Assembly: GCF_032854445.1 (NCBI RefSeq)
Contig: NC_088301.1
Coordinates: 15,126,281 to 15,190,280 of the forward strand
Length of the DNA stretch: 64,000 bases
Direction of reading: 5' to 3'
Source of the DNA: Liolophura sinensis
Lineage: Eukaryota; Mollusca; Polyplacophora; Chitonida; Chitonidae
The notes below the pieces were generated by a model that saw only the letters and a program-made list of their open reading frames with translations, was not told the origin of the DNA and did not search any database. Below are positions 32,476 to 44,059 of the stretch, in pieces. Numbering within the stretch: the first letter of the stretch is position 1; the number at the start of each line of letters is the position of its first letter. The position numbers and the translations under genes are program-made.

Positions 32476-35400
32476 AACCTCACCGATGACGCTGCGCAAC
32501 TGTCGGAAAGCAGTTCATGGTGATTTGTATTTATACATTCAGTTCAGTCAGAGTTCAGTCAGAATCTTACATAAACATCATGAAATGTGTGTCCTAACGT
32601 TTCCGTTCATTTTGAAGAAGTCATGTCCTTGGTGCAGTGCATGGTGCAGAATTGTGGCCCATATGTGAATAACTTTGAGGAAATTTTTTGGAACCATTAC
32701 GTGGTAATTTGTAAAAAAAGTATACGTGTGACACAGATTACTAAAAGATACCGACAAGTAGCATGGATTTGGCCTGGTGAATACAAGTGGGATTTCAGTA
32801 ACTATCGGTAGATCAACTGTTATATCATGAGATTTGAAGAGCACAGATGCTTGTGAAATTTCAGATAAAAATAAAACGGCGTTCAGAATACAGGAGAACA
32901 ATTTACTACCCTTGCATTTAATCCTCTTCTATATGAAATGGGTTCAAACATATATTTCACTGGAGAGGCCTTCGCTGATTTCCATTGAACTGTGCCATGT
33001 TAAGGCCAACTATAAAATACAGCGTAGACCATCTTTTAAGTAAAGGATTTTTGATCTGGGTACAAAACACTTATTAAATAAAAAAATAAACCTAACTACT
33101 CGGTTAAAAGATCCTTTTCCATGTCAGTTCACATGCTTGAGATAGCAGCCAAGGTTACATGGAAATTTTCAGTGTATTTGTTTGACATTTGCATTGTATT
33201 TACCGTTAATCTGAAGCGTGGATAATCAGTATATTTGAGCATTATCTTTCACAACTTGAACAGAACGCGAAGATAAAGGAGGAAGACCTCTTGAATGTAC
33301 TCATTGTACCACAGTGCTTCTTAGTGATCATATATCTGTCTGTGATGTCAAGATGTTTTGAGTTTAGCCAGAAAAATAACTATTATTGGACGAAGTATTT
33401 CAGGAGCACGTCCTGGCTTGACAGATAATGTTACCTGATGACGTGTACCGCTGATTTATGCTGGCTTGGGTGAACATAAACAGCCATTATCGTTCTAGAC
33501 ATCGATAGTCCCCCTGTTGACGCATGGCGATCTCCACTCACGGGGGAAAATCTTCCTGAAGGGTTTCTCTCCAACATCATGGCTCAGTGGTTAGGGTAAT
33601 TCTACTTTGATATGCATGACACGTATAATGACGTTCCTTTCGTTTTGTACGTCACTGATGTGTAAATCAACAATTGTCCTTGATCGACAATTCAACAATA
33701 GCATCAGTGTTAACCTTGACACAAGTCACTTCTTTAATAAACGTTGAATGTCAACGCGGGGTGATCGTTGTCCATTAAGGAAAAGGTAACAAATGCGTGA
33801 GTTAGTCTTTGTACCCAAATCTCGCTTACAGGTAGATATACAATGAATAGGGTGAATGGAAAGACACCAACGTATCCTCTAACACAATAATGATGTTTAC
33901 GTACATCTTTCCGTTAAAGCCCTAGCCCCAAACTTACGTCTCAATTAACCTTCTTCAGTGTGGAGTTACAGCTTTGACAAAAACTTTTGGCAAAGTACAT
34001 ATGCGATGATTGTAACAGGTCCATGAGCAGGTGAAAGTAGACGCATTTCAATGTTCTTCTTAGTCTTTATTTAAAGATTTGTGGAAAGTAAATACTGCCA
34101 AACCGCCTTTGCTCGTCGAAAGAAACAATTGACTTTTACATTTGCGGTTGTCATACGCGCCAATTGTTGAAAACTGAATGAAGCAATCCTATAATTAAAC
34201 CTTGCTTTTAAGATTTCGCCACTGCTGTGTAGCACTGTAAGCATTTATCAACACTTCCATTGATTAAAGTACAATCAGAGTAATGGTGCATAGGCATCTA
34301 TTGCGTTTTCAAGATAGAATGCACTAATTTCACAGCCACTTTTTGTTAATTGGAACTTGAACCTCTCTCCGTTTTCTTGAAGGTAACAATATGCCATTCT
34401 ACTGTCTATTTAAAGAAAGGAATACGCGTACCGGAGTGGGACAAAAATGGTACCTATTCGTGCAGTTATTAATTTACATTTGAACAAAGCCTAGAGTACT
34501 AACTTAAAATGTAAGAATGAGTGGTGAGCTGAAGAATATTGGAGAAAGTTTAGGAAAGCGTTTCCTGGAAGAAATGAATTAAATTACGTGAATAGTTTTA
34601 CTATTATGTACTAAAATGCAATTTTTATGACACAGACCATTCAGCATATGAAGTACGTAGTTTGCGTAATTACAAAAAAGTTGATCACGTTTCACTGAAG
34701 ATCTGGACGCTCAGACACACACAGCTTTTGATTTTTCTACGCTCTATTCTACTACATGTACTCCTCACAGTGTTGCTTGTTGTAACTAACTACCTACAGG
34801 TTTCATTGGATCTTTCACTGAACATAGCACAATGACTGACACGTTACACACAAAATGTAACAAACTTCATCGTGCGCTCGTCACCAAATGTACACAAGGA
34901 AGTTCTTAAGGAAGTTCTTATGTACGTATGTGTATGCTTGAGATATTACGTCTTATTTAACAATTTTTCAGTCATGTAACGACGGTAACTCATTAGGCGA
35001 GTGTACATGTATTATAAGCTCTTGTGGCAGGGCAAATCCACGGAACTTTGTAGGCGAACCCAAGTTAATGAAGCCCTTAACACAACCCAATAAATGAAGC
35101 AAATTTCTTCATGTTTCCGCCTATAATTTGTAACCCTTTGCCCTCTACGCATGCCTCCTACTTGTTATTATGCCTCCTACTGGTTATAATTAATATTAAC
35201 GATATTAATCGTATACCATATACTTGTCACCAGCTTATAACTAGATCCTCCACACACGGCAAAATTTAAAGCTAAATGAATTCATCGCACACGTGATCTT
35301 TTAATTAAGGACACCGCTCACGTGCCCCCAAATTAAACGTCTATCCCTTACACATATAGCCTTATTGAAACTACCTTTTGCCAAACTCCTACCACCACAT

Positions 35401-35689
35401 ATTAACTAATTTCTGAAACTATGCATGTAAACTATAATAACCAAGCGTTTTAGTTGTTGCTTCAGGCAGAGATAAACTTTTAGCTACATCGGTTCATCAC
35501 CTACGAAGTGCTCTACTGATAAATCTAATAACACTCCTGTAAAGAGCCAAACGACACAATTACTTCTGTTTGGTTTCCGGCATTTCCCCCCGTCTTAACC
35601 TTGTTGAACGCTTGGCATAAATACCGGCTTGTATTGTCCATGAATGTCTTGACTATAGGCTCATACTGGAAATCTTACTTGGTCATGAT
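32476..35689. other. Long stretch without a supported gene
   Basis: Frames at 32,578-33,043 overlap on opposite strands without motif support. The rest is AT-rich, with small duplications such as AAGGAAGTTCTT twice (about 34,900) and TGCCTCCTACT twice (about 35,153 and 35,172). No exon met both splice and frame tests by eye. Confidence 0.45.
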
Positions 35690-35965
35690 ATGATTGAAGA
35701 CGTGCACCATGGAGAGCAAAACCGAAGCTGAGACGACAGTGTGATAGCTGGTAAATGGTCACACGTAATCGGTGAAATACGGCCTTTTGTGAGTTTACCT
35801 CAGTCAGGGTTTCATTCTAACTGTTCATGTTAATGCATAAACAGTATCACATTACACACCCCCTAGAACGATGGCTTAAGCGGAATTAGGTAAAAAAAAT
35901 GCTGGGATGTTAATTGCAATTTATTAGGCGTAACTGATCTAAATTTTTTGAGCTGTTTCATCACT
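35690..35965 (+). repeat. Dispersed repeat R1, near full length
   Basis: CCATGGAGAGCAAAACCGAAGC ... GACAGTGTGATAGCTGGTAAATGGTCACACGTAA ... TTTATTAGGCGTAACTGATCT. It matches 29,965-30,245 across its length. Confidence 0.75.
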
Positions 35966-36479
35966 TTTAACATACCATAGTGAGGGGAAAAGTCCTAAAG
36001 GATGTCGAAATCAATGTCAGGTATAAAGCTTACTTCTCTGTTCATTCTAAAACTATCCCTGAAATACTCAACAAAATGCCTTCGTGACCGCTTGGGTAAA
36101 ATTTCATCCCTTTTTGTCTGGATCTCTGGAGAAAGGGCAAGATGATCTGAACTCAAGTGGACTTCAGTTCTCTGGAGAAGATCGAGTTACGTCATGAAAG
36201 CCTCTCGCTCTCGTCACGGTTTATAATACAACATTTGGTCAACTTGTAACCGTGAATTGGGCTCCAGAGGAACTGAAGTTTATCAAAGAAGCGTCCTCGC
36301 TCGCATGAAGCCAAGGACTTCATCATCAACTGACACGTCATTAAATATAAATGCATCTAAAATAAATGAATACATGATTAATCTATCGAATCGGTCTACA
36401 TATGTCAAATAAATAATTTGATTATCAAAATCTAAAAGCATTTGATCCTTAAGGTCGGGACAAAGACGTTTAATTTGGA

Positions 36480-36790
36480 TCTATGGATCTATGCGTCTAA
36501 ACATATCAGCCGTCAACCAATATGGACGTTCGCAAGGCCAATTGCCAAAACGACGTATAACTCAAACCACCAAAGATCTAAGAGAGTATATAAAGTACGA
36601 AATTAGGACGAAATCATGCAAAGGAAGCAGTCAGCAGTTTTCAGTGTTGTAGGAAAAGCATAAGGTATGTTCTAGACGACTGATGAATCGGTATTCAAAT
36701 CGTTTGCCATGCTGGTATGATAGATAAGTTGTCGATCAGAATATATGTATGCCAGTTGCGCTTCGATTACATCTGTTAACTCATATATGC
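36480..36790 (+). repeat. Dispersed repeat R2
   Basis: TATCAGCCGTCAACCAATATGGACGTTCG, CCAAAACGACGTATAACTCAAACCACCAAAGA, AGTATATAAAGTACGAAATTAGGACGAAATCATGCA, then GGTATGTTCTAGACGACT. The 141-codon plus frame that starts at 36,745 begins in its tail and has no recognised domain, so it is not called. Confidence 0.75.
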
Positions 36791-38404
36791 AATGTGGCGA
36801 TCTAATTCAACACGATGACTGTACGGTCCTTAGCCTCGGGTTAGGCGGAATTCGACACAACCATGAAGCCAGAGATTCTACCCGCTTTATATATATTCAC
36901 TTACAGAATTATAACAGACTTAAACTCAGGGTAAAACTTAAGAAACATAGAGTAAAATCCTCACATAGCACACTAAATTTAAAAGACCCTACAAGGCAAG
37001 ATACGACCTACATATATACTTCTTTGCGGGCGTTAAATCTAGCTTATCCGGCATGTCGTTCCTGTGAGGCGGTACTGCAATCAGTATTATTTCTCTCCAA
37101 AGGCATTATTAATTTACCTTACCGAAAAACTATCGGGCAAGCCATAGTTACCCCAACACCAATCAAATAAATCTGCCATGACATAAGCCAAAATTCTGGA
37201 GTATGGCGTTAAATAACGATAAAATATATAAGTAAACTTCGCATATAAAGCGATAACCGTAGTTCACATATATGCTTATGTATTTAATGCACATTTGCAT
37301 TCCGACTAGATACCTGAAACAAAATAAATGAATAAATATTTTTCCCTAAAAAATGAAGCCTTACAAGTACCCTCAGACTAGATATATTTTTCTAAATCTA
37401 ACTCTTTTTGGGGCGGTTTCTCTTGATCAGTCGAATCATTATGTACATGAAATAAAGAATACTTGCTTGATGCATTATATTCCAAGCGCTTGAGCAATAC
37501 GTTTATATGCTTGAGAATTTTTGTCAACTCTGTTTTTGTGAACGTATTATGACGAACAGAACAAACTGCGCAGCTGAAATACGGGTGTCCTAATAAACTC
37601 ATTAAACACAATCGATATCAGGGTGTGCGATTCTACATTGATTATGTTGCTGGTGCTTTTAAAAGTGCTTTGGAAAATACGTCACTCTTGCAATTTATAT
37701 GAACAGAATGAATAGGACAGGATTGTCACAAGGTAGATAACTCAACTCTTCCTATTCCTAACATTTTTCTTATCTTACAGCTGGTAGTCTCCCCTTATCC
37801 AGCAACAAATCCGCTGTCAAGCCGTGTTTGCTCATCAAGATTGCTACTGTTAAATTGTACGTTTTTTTCAGGCTATGTCATTACTGTTTGACTTGATTGT
37901 TTTCAATCTGATTGCCTTGGAGACTAATATTTGCTGATTTAATTGCCTTGCAACTATTTCTGAACAGTATGGTTTGAAAGCGAGTGTGTCGATGGCCTAG
38001 GAAAATAACACTTAACGATAAGAACAAATAATGAACATGTTAGGCAATCTCTCTATACTGAAGACAGATGTCATGAAGAGCATATACAATTTAGTATCCT
38101 GGCTTTGGAGTTTAAGTGAATCTTTTGTTACTGTTTGCAAAACTCACAAAGCTATGTATTTAGTCGACTCATTGAGAAGTGAGCGAAATGTTACGCCAAT
38201 AATTTGTCGCAGTACACACGAATCGTGAAGTCCTTCACGTAAGGTGGTGATATAGAAAATCAGATAGATTTGCATATGTGATTGTTTTGAACGTCATATT
38301 CAAGGATTTTTCACCTATACAAAAGCAGCTATATTTTTATGCAGAGAAAACCGATATGTCCGGGGTAAACAACCCACATATGGCAAGTTAATGCCGTTTT
38401 CTAC
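36791..38404. other. No supported gene
   Basis: Contains a possible short SINE A tail relic (TGGAGTATGGCGTTAAATAAC at about 37,198). Otherwise unassigned. Confidence 0.4.
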
Positions 38405-38405
38405 C

Positions 38406-38525
38406 ATGGCAACCTCGTGGATTTCCCGTGGGCTCTTTCCTCCCAGCATAATGCTGTCAGCCGTCGTATAAATCAAATATTCCTGAGTAAGGCGTAAAAC
38501 TTCAGTGAAATAAATAAATAAAAAC
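38406..38525 (+). mobile_element. SINE type A, 3' half, diverged
   Basis: CCATAATGCTGGCC-like AGCATAATGCTGTCAGCCGTCG, then CTGAGTAAGGCGTAAAACTTC and (AATA)n. Truncated sense copy. Confidence 0.75.
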
Positions 38526-38802
38526 TACCCTTGAACTTTAAATGGAAATGATTGTAATTGTAATTCTTTATTTGTTTATTGAGGATTTCCCACAGCTTTA
38601 TAGCCACGAGGCGATCTCCTCAACATAAAAGCAATGTATATACATAAAATAACATAGAAAACAAAGAGAACAAATGACATGTACATGTACAGAGTAAGGT
38701 GATGGAACAAAGAAAGATCAAAATGAAATCATATTACTGCTGGGCTTGGATGGTGAATCTATTGGACATGCTTATAAAATTATGTACAGATTTTAAGATC
38801 AA

Positions 38803-39314
38803 CTAATTATTATCCACGCTTAGTTCAGGTGAACGAAATAAGAGTAAAGCACAAATGTGCTTAGAACAACTAGTCAAAAATACAGAAGGGTGAACTCCAG
38901 GAGATATAATTCTAAAGGTGCTTTTTAGCACGTGCTTTATATGAGTGGCATGGGCGGGGCATTCAAGGAAATAATGAGATGCATTTTCACATGTATGTTT
39001 ACATTTACTACATGACTGATCGTCGATAATGTTATATTTAAAGAGGTCACCGTGAAGAGCGCTCAGCCCCATTCTCATTCTACAGAGCACAATAGAGGGA
39101 AAGGTGTCAAATGAATTATACACAGATGTTAGATCACGGTTAATACCGTGTTGAGAGTACAAAAAGTTCTTAACTGTTTCCAATGAAGAGTTTTGGATAT
39201 GAACAGGCAATGAATTCCATTCTTTGGTAGTCTTGGGAAAGAAGGAAGCAGAGAAAATCTGAGTTCGGCATTAAAATAATCGAAGGTGGTGTCTATTTCT
39301 AAGATTGTAGGCAT
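38803..39314 (-). pseudogene. LINE ORF2 C-terminal part
   Basis: The frame holds PVHIQNSSLETVKNFLYSQH, then SIVLCRMRMGLSALHGDLFK and CSKCKHTCENASHYFLECPA, the CCHC-type tail of Jockey/CR1-group LINEs. It ends at 38,803. One TAA near 39,270 separates it from the upstream thumb segment in the same frame. Confidence 0.8.
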
Positions 39315-39382
39315 TTACTTCGCTGCTATACCTTTGTGTTAGTGAGATCTTTAGGTATGGAGGACAGAGCTCATTAACGATT

Positions 39383-39908
39383 TTACGAAAAAAACAGAAT
39401 GCGCTTGGATCTACGCCGACTGTATAAGGGTTCCCATTTTAGTTTATTTAAAAGAGATTTATATGAAGTTCGACGTAAGCCTCTTGTACATAACAATGCT
39501 GCTCGGCGTTGGACATATTCCATTGAGGTGGATATTGAAACGCTGCAGTTGTCAAATAGAAAATCTCCATATTCAATAAAAGACCTTATCAAGCCGAAGT
39601 ACAATGTGATCATACACTTTCTAGTTAGTGTTCGCCTGGCTCGACTAATCATACTCCATTTCATATTACTTCTCTTAACTATAGCTCTCACATGCTCATT
39701 CCATTTACCATTGTGTTGCAGAATAATTCCGAGATGTTTATTGGACATCTACGCCATCTAAATACAATCTCGGATGTGAGAGATTATTTTTCAGTGATAT
39801 TAAGAGATAAACAGTTTTTGTAGCATAAAAGGACACAAGCCATTGACTGGCCCAGTTGGACAGACGTTCAAAATCACGGTTAAGTTTGGCGTCAGATGCT
39901 GCTATTAG
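39383..39908 (-). pseudogene. LINE RT distal part and thumb
   Basis: The frame begins LLIAASDAKLNRDFERLSNW (continuing the FADD motif across the insert) and continues with HLGIILQHNGKWNEHV and the helical RRAALLCTRGLRRTSY segment. A run of seven T (minus strand) where six would keep frame causes termination at 39,383. Confidence 0.8.
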
Positions 39909-40002
39909 CAGGGATGACAATTTTCCGCGGATTCGCGGAAATCCGCTGAAAAAAAATCCAATTCGGTCGTTTTTGTGAATCGTCTAAATCCGAGGAGAAA
40001 GT

Positions 40003-40028
40003 GGGGGGGGGGGGGGGGGGAGGGGGGG
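40003..40028 (+). repeat. Poly-G tract
   Basis: Long G run with one A, inside the hAT-like insert. Confidence 0.85.
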
Positions 40029-40390
40029 TTGTACCTTCAATACTGAGATAGATACTGTAGATACTGAGAAAATAAATTATATGTTAAATAGGCCTACATA
40101 TCTTGTGTTATTTATAATGCTTTTATCCTCCATCGTTCCGAAGTCGGCAAAGTTTTCAACGTTAAATACAGTGTTGAAATGCTGCGCCTTTCACGACGAT
40201 CGCCCAGCTGTTATCAATGGGCCTAAATGCTTGGTGATAAACTTGGCTTGTGTTTTCTGAAACGAGAGTTTTCATTGGTTTAGCCAAGTTTATTTCCGGT
40301 ATTTGAACCAATGAACGTGTCTCTAACAGCTCATTTCCGGTCTAGAACACGGCGCAAAACTTGACTCTAGCTGTTGTAGTTCATGCAAAG

Positions 40391-40725
40391 ATGGTGGGAT
40401 TTCTATCGCTTGGGGACGAAATACGTGTCCAGGAAATCGATAAAGGCGTCCGAAACAAATTTAGATGGAAATGGCTTGAAAATAAGGTGACAGTCCGTGT
40501 AAAAGTTGGCGATAAGACTCAAGATATAACGGAAAGTCTGGATGCATTTGTCAAGAAGGTGGATGTTCCCGGTAAAGCTATGTGCACCTATTGCCAGGAT
40601 ATGATCAGCTACGGGTGAAGAGGATGCATCGCATTGACTGAACATGCTTCCAAAGTAAAAAAACATTCTGCAGCGCTTTCAGTTAGGATGACAAATTATT
40701 CTCTGGGATCCGCGTTTAGCAGCTA
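40391..40725 (+). pseudogene. BED-like zinc-finger N-terminal of a hAT-type transposase-like protein
   Basis: The ATG at 40,391 (context AAAGATGGTG) starts MVGFLSLGDEIRVQEIDKGV. A basic region and the finger follow: CTYCQDMISYG, a TGA at about 40,615-40,617, then RGCIALTEHASKVKKH, giving Cys2-His2 spacing of BED type. It continues to a TAA at 40,723-40,725. Such fingers stand at the front of hAT-family transposases and domesticated relatives and bind element ends. The in-frame TGA and absence of the catalytic domain make it a relic. Confidence 0.6.
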
Positions 40726-40743
40726 AGTCTAAGATTTCTGCAG

Positions 40744-41662
40744 ACAATGATGTGTCATCTGCAAATATATTACATTCAATATTCATACTAACATCATTGA
40801 CAAAATTTAAAAAGACAAGTGGACCCAATACAGAGCCTTGTGGGACACCAACATATATTGGATAAGTTTCGGACTCAATGCCGTTAAGGCAAACCTTAAT
40901 TTTTCTGTCACACAAATAATCTTTTAACCACGCAAGTAGAGGAACTTCAATACCCAACTGCTCTAACTTAAACACGAGACCATCATGCCAGGCTTTATCA
41001 AATGCCTTACTGACATCTAAAAATAGTAAACAGGTGTCATTTCCACTGTCAAGACTTTTGTATATGTCATGAACAATTTTTGTAAGCTGGCATACAGTCA
41101 TGAGAGGTTTAATCTCATTTTCACAGGCCTGTTTACAACTGAGACGTAATTCTGTAACATACGTAAAAGGTGGTAAGACAGGTACTGTGTCGTGAGGGGC
41201 CGACTGAGATGCGAAAAATTTACAGAATTCATTCGCCTTTTCAACGTCATTTGACACGTTTTTGCCATTGACAGCAAGAGGAGGAGGAATAGGCAGGTTT
41301 GCTTTCAATCCTGGAAGAGATTTCATTATCGACCAGTATGTTTTTGTATCCAGCTGGGGGTTGGAGAGTTTACCTTTTAAATACGTGGAGTAACGCAGTA
41401 TTGCCTGACGTTTAGCATTATTGGCCTCCCTTCCAGATATATAATATCGAAACTTATTCCCATCGGACTTCCAAGGCTTGTCACGTGGTCTAATAGTGAC
41501 TTTCTTATTCGGAATAAATTCTTTGTAACATGACAAAAAAGATGTTCCAGACAAATAATTTGTCATTAACATGAGAGAAAGTAATACCAACGGCATCAAA
41601 TGGTGTAACGGAGATAAGATTGCGCAGACAATGCAAATCGGCACATTTGAAGTCCCACACAT
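40744..41662 (-). pseudogene. LINE reverse transcriptase, palm without fingers
   Basis: Motifs in order: the linker to YSTYLKGKLS, SPxx-type spacer, then LFLDVSKAFDKAWHDGL (motif A, catalytic Asp), GVPQGSVLGPLVFLNFVND (motif B), NIFADDTSL (motif C). About 130 residues expected between the spacer and TVCQLTKIVHDIYKSLD (motifs 0-2a, the fingers) are absent, apparently an internal deletion near 41,100. Nucleotides 40,679-40,743 of the same open frame belong to the inserted transposon, read backwards. Confidence 0.85.
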
Positions 41663-42202
41663 GTCTTACAAAAGCCTTTGGTTTATCGTTACATAAGATG
41701 TTTATACCACAATAAATAGTACAATGGTCGGGATTAGCCATTGGTGAGGCAACTCCGTAGTCAATTACATAACCAATACAATCCGTTATAATTAAGTCCA
41801 GTACATAAGCAGCATCATCAGTATATCGAGTGGGTTCATTAATTAGTTGAAAAAGATTTTTCCCAGCTGCCATATCATAAAGGCTCATTTTTAATTCGCT
41901 CATACCGTGGCATTTTCCCCAGTGTAGACATCTATCATTAAAATCACCTATTATTAACATAGCATCGGGGTTTTCTGTTAAGACCGAACTTCAATTTTCC
42001 TCCACATTACTTAAAAAAGCTCACGTACATGCGCCAGTTGGATAGGTGGGCAGTAACATGATGCAGTCAGCACGCTTTTATTATTCTGTTCCACCATTAT
42101 CCATATCATCTCATTGCCATTCTCTAAATACTTACGTCTAGTAACATTAAGAGATTCCTTGCAATAAATTGCCACCCCTCCTCCGTGTCTGTCTCTGATC
42201 TT
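41505..42202 (-). pseudogene. LINE apurinic-type endonuclease
   Basis: From about 42,190: RDRHGGGVAIYCKESL, then MIWIMVEQNNKSVLTASCYC. After two stops and a frameshift comes MLIIGDFNDRCLHWGKC, and later ANPDHCTIYC, where the usual SDH catalytic triplet reads PDH. The enzyme nicks target DNA to prime reverse transcription. The first part of the domain is missing. Confidence 0.8.
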
Positions 42203-42880
42203 ATATTATGGAAGACAGATGCAGTCACTGTCTTTCTGTTTTACGTTTGAATAAACTGCAGCTCGAGAACTCGAGAACATCACAATATCTAAAACCGCGC
42301 GAGATTATAACGTTTTCTTGTTTTTCTCTAGCCTCTTATTCTCGTTATGTCAAAGACCATCTGTCGAGAACTCAGGAATAAAAGGCAACAAAGACCGTAA
42401 GTTTTCCTCGAGTCTCTCAAATGGCAAAGCAGAGTTCGACAAGAAATTTACCACCGGTACTACTGTTTTGTTATTCTCGTGCGGTTTATCAATAACTCCG
42501 CGAGATTAGCAATAACATCACACGGTTTGACTAATCTAGCGTTCTCGAGTTTTCGATTAACATGTCCAGTCATAAAACCCGCGGGCCGAGAAAGTCGAGA
42601 TTAGCAAAAACCACGCCAGTTTTTTTGTTATTCTCCCGCGGTTATTGACTAAACGCGCGAGAATAACACTAACAATAGCAATAATATCGTGCGGTTTGAC
42701 TAATCTCGCGTTCTCGGGTTCTCGACTAGCATGTCCTTTCATACAACCCGCTGATCGAGAACACAAGAGTCAAGAAAGCAAAAACTGCGCGACATCGGCA
42801 TAAAACCGCTCTAGAAAACCAAATATTCGCACTGTTTTTATTTTTCTCCGCACTCGTGTTCTCGATCAGCGGATTTTTTT
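42203..42880 (+). repeat. Repeat R3, copy 1, CTCGAGA/CGCGAGA-rich, with internal duplication
   Basis: The first about 390 bp (GGAAGACAGATGCAGTCACT to AACATGTCCAGTCATAAAAC) matches the reverse complement of 55,699-56,090. After that, the block CGGTTTGACTAATCTAGCGTTCTCGAG..CATGTCCAG (about 42,513-42,575) recurs as CGGTTTGACTAATCTCGCGTTCTCGGG..CATGTCCTT (about 42,693-42,740), a tandem duplication of about 175 bp. CpG-rich CTCGAGA and CGCGAGA words stand out from the AT-rich surroundings. It has no credible frame. Confidence 0.8.
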
Positions 42881-43759
42881 ATTTCCTGTTGTGCATGAAT
42901 GGAAGTGCATTACTCTAATGTTTGCAACACGAGCACATATATCCTCTTTCTTGATTTTTCCTTAACAACGTATATATAGATCAGTGTTACTATATATTCT
43001 CATTTCCCACATAATGACCTTAGGTACATCATTTGTAAACATCTGTATAGCCTATGCTTTCGGCGCTCCATCAGTGAAATGTATGGTTTGGCCGTAGACC
43101 TGCATCGTAAGGCATGTCCACTCATAAAACTCACCTCCATCAGTGAAATCCAAATTCTTAAGCCAAATCGATAACGGAATATACTGAATTGATGGTAGCG
43201 ATTCTAGTCTTAAATACATTGGTCTGAAACGAATATTCCTGTCGAAATACGGACTGGTCGGCATGACAAGCTTGTTTTACACTGTTAAAGCGGTTTATCC
43301 GATTTGTAAACATCCAGCACCATTATCTAAAGCAATTATGTTGAGGTAATGTCTTCAGATATTAACTAACTTTTATTGTCAACACACTTTAGTTACCTGA
43401 CGAAGTATGTAGTAAATAGACTGACCATATGGCAAACTTTCTGAATAAAAACATATCTCCTTATTCTGTAGCACTTACTCATCTTTCCATACTTATCTTG
43501 TGTAAATTCACCTTTCCAACTCACCTAGACTATAATATTTGCTGCTTCTATACAACTTGCTTTAAGACCAGTGTTTTCTGAAGGATTATATATATATACA
43601 CAGTTGCTGAAAACACTGAGCGTATATTTATTTACCTTTTAGTGACCTTGTTTAAGATCTTCGGAAATATCTAGATCACGAAGGTGTCCAGTCGAGGAGA
43701 AAACAACGCTCAAGGCGAAGTGTATTATGTGAATGATGGTCCCATTTATTTGATCCACA
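42881..43759. other. No supported gene
   Basis: Unassigned AT-rich sequence. Confidence 0.45.
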
Positions 43760-43770
43760 TCGATGGATTC

Positions 43771-44048
43771 TACCGGCCTCGATAGCACAGTTGGTAGAGC
43801 GTCCACTTTTGGGGCGGTAGATCCAGGATCAAAGTTGTAACTTCCTCGCTTGGCGTTCAGCATGAAAGGGATAGGGCGGAGCGGCTTACTTGCCTTTGTT
43901 CAGGCGTCTGAGTGAAGCAGCACTAGATTGAAGAGCAGTAGAAACCCGTCCTGCAACAAGGAGGCACATTACACTCTAAGGATTACTTCGTCGTGATATG
44001 ACGTAATTATTAAGTTCGACGTTAAATCCCAAGCACTCACTCACTCAC
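43771..44048 (+). mobile_element. SINE type B with internal deletion and target duplication
   Basis: Head TACCGGCCTCGATAGCACAG, box A-like AGTTGGTAGAGCG, box B-like region disrupted, body CTTCCTCGCTTGGCGTTCAGC, tail GACGTTAAATCCCAAGCACTCACTCACTCAC. TCGATGGATTC flanks it at 43,760-43,770 and 44,049-44,059 exactly. Confidence 0.92.
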
Positions 44049-44059
44049 TCGATGGATTC

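Larger units (their letters stand above)
39909..40743 (+). mobile_element. Fragment of hAT-like DNA transposon inserted in LINE
   Basis: The left end is CAGGGATGACAATTTTCCGC, a typical hAT terminus (CAGGG start), directly after GCTATTAG of the LINE. Inside are a poly-G tract, an upstream region, and an exon with a BED-type finger. The right end is not a matching terminus: LINE sequence resumes at CAATGATGTG (about 40,744) with no clear 8-bp duplication, so the transposon's distal part was probably deleted or only a fragment was captured. LINE coding resumes exactly where the FADDTSL motif would continue to LIAASD. Confidence 0.65.
38550..42202 (-). mobile_element. Jockey/CR1-like LINE, decayed, split by a DNA transposon
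   Basis: On the minus strand: endonuclease (RDRHGGGVAIYCKESL near 42,150; GDFND near 41,940; NPDHCTIYC near 41,720), reverse transcriptase (40,744-41,580), the foreign insert, the rest of RT and thumb (39,383-39,908), and a C-terminal Cys/His motif CSKCKHTCENASHYFLECP (about 38,965-39,020). It ends in a 3' UTR with the tail ATTACAATTACAAT near 38,555. Lesions include stops in the endonuclease, a frameshift near 41,550, deletion of the RT fingers, a one-base homopolymer shift at 39,390-39,396 and a stop near 39,270. Reverse transcription occurs at nicked target DNA in this class. The left side of the protein coding region ends at R3, so the 5' part is missing. Confidence 0.88.

Noticed and set aside
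32578-32901. 107-codon minus frame and its plus-strand partner
   Set aside because: Considered as a transposase piece, but no catalytic motif or DNA-binding pattern could be found.
36745-37170. 141-codon plus frame
   Set aside because: Starts in the tail of repeat R2, no recognised domain, and an R2-related stretch is not coding elsewhere.
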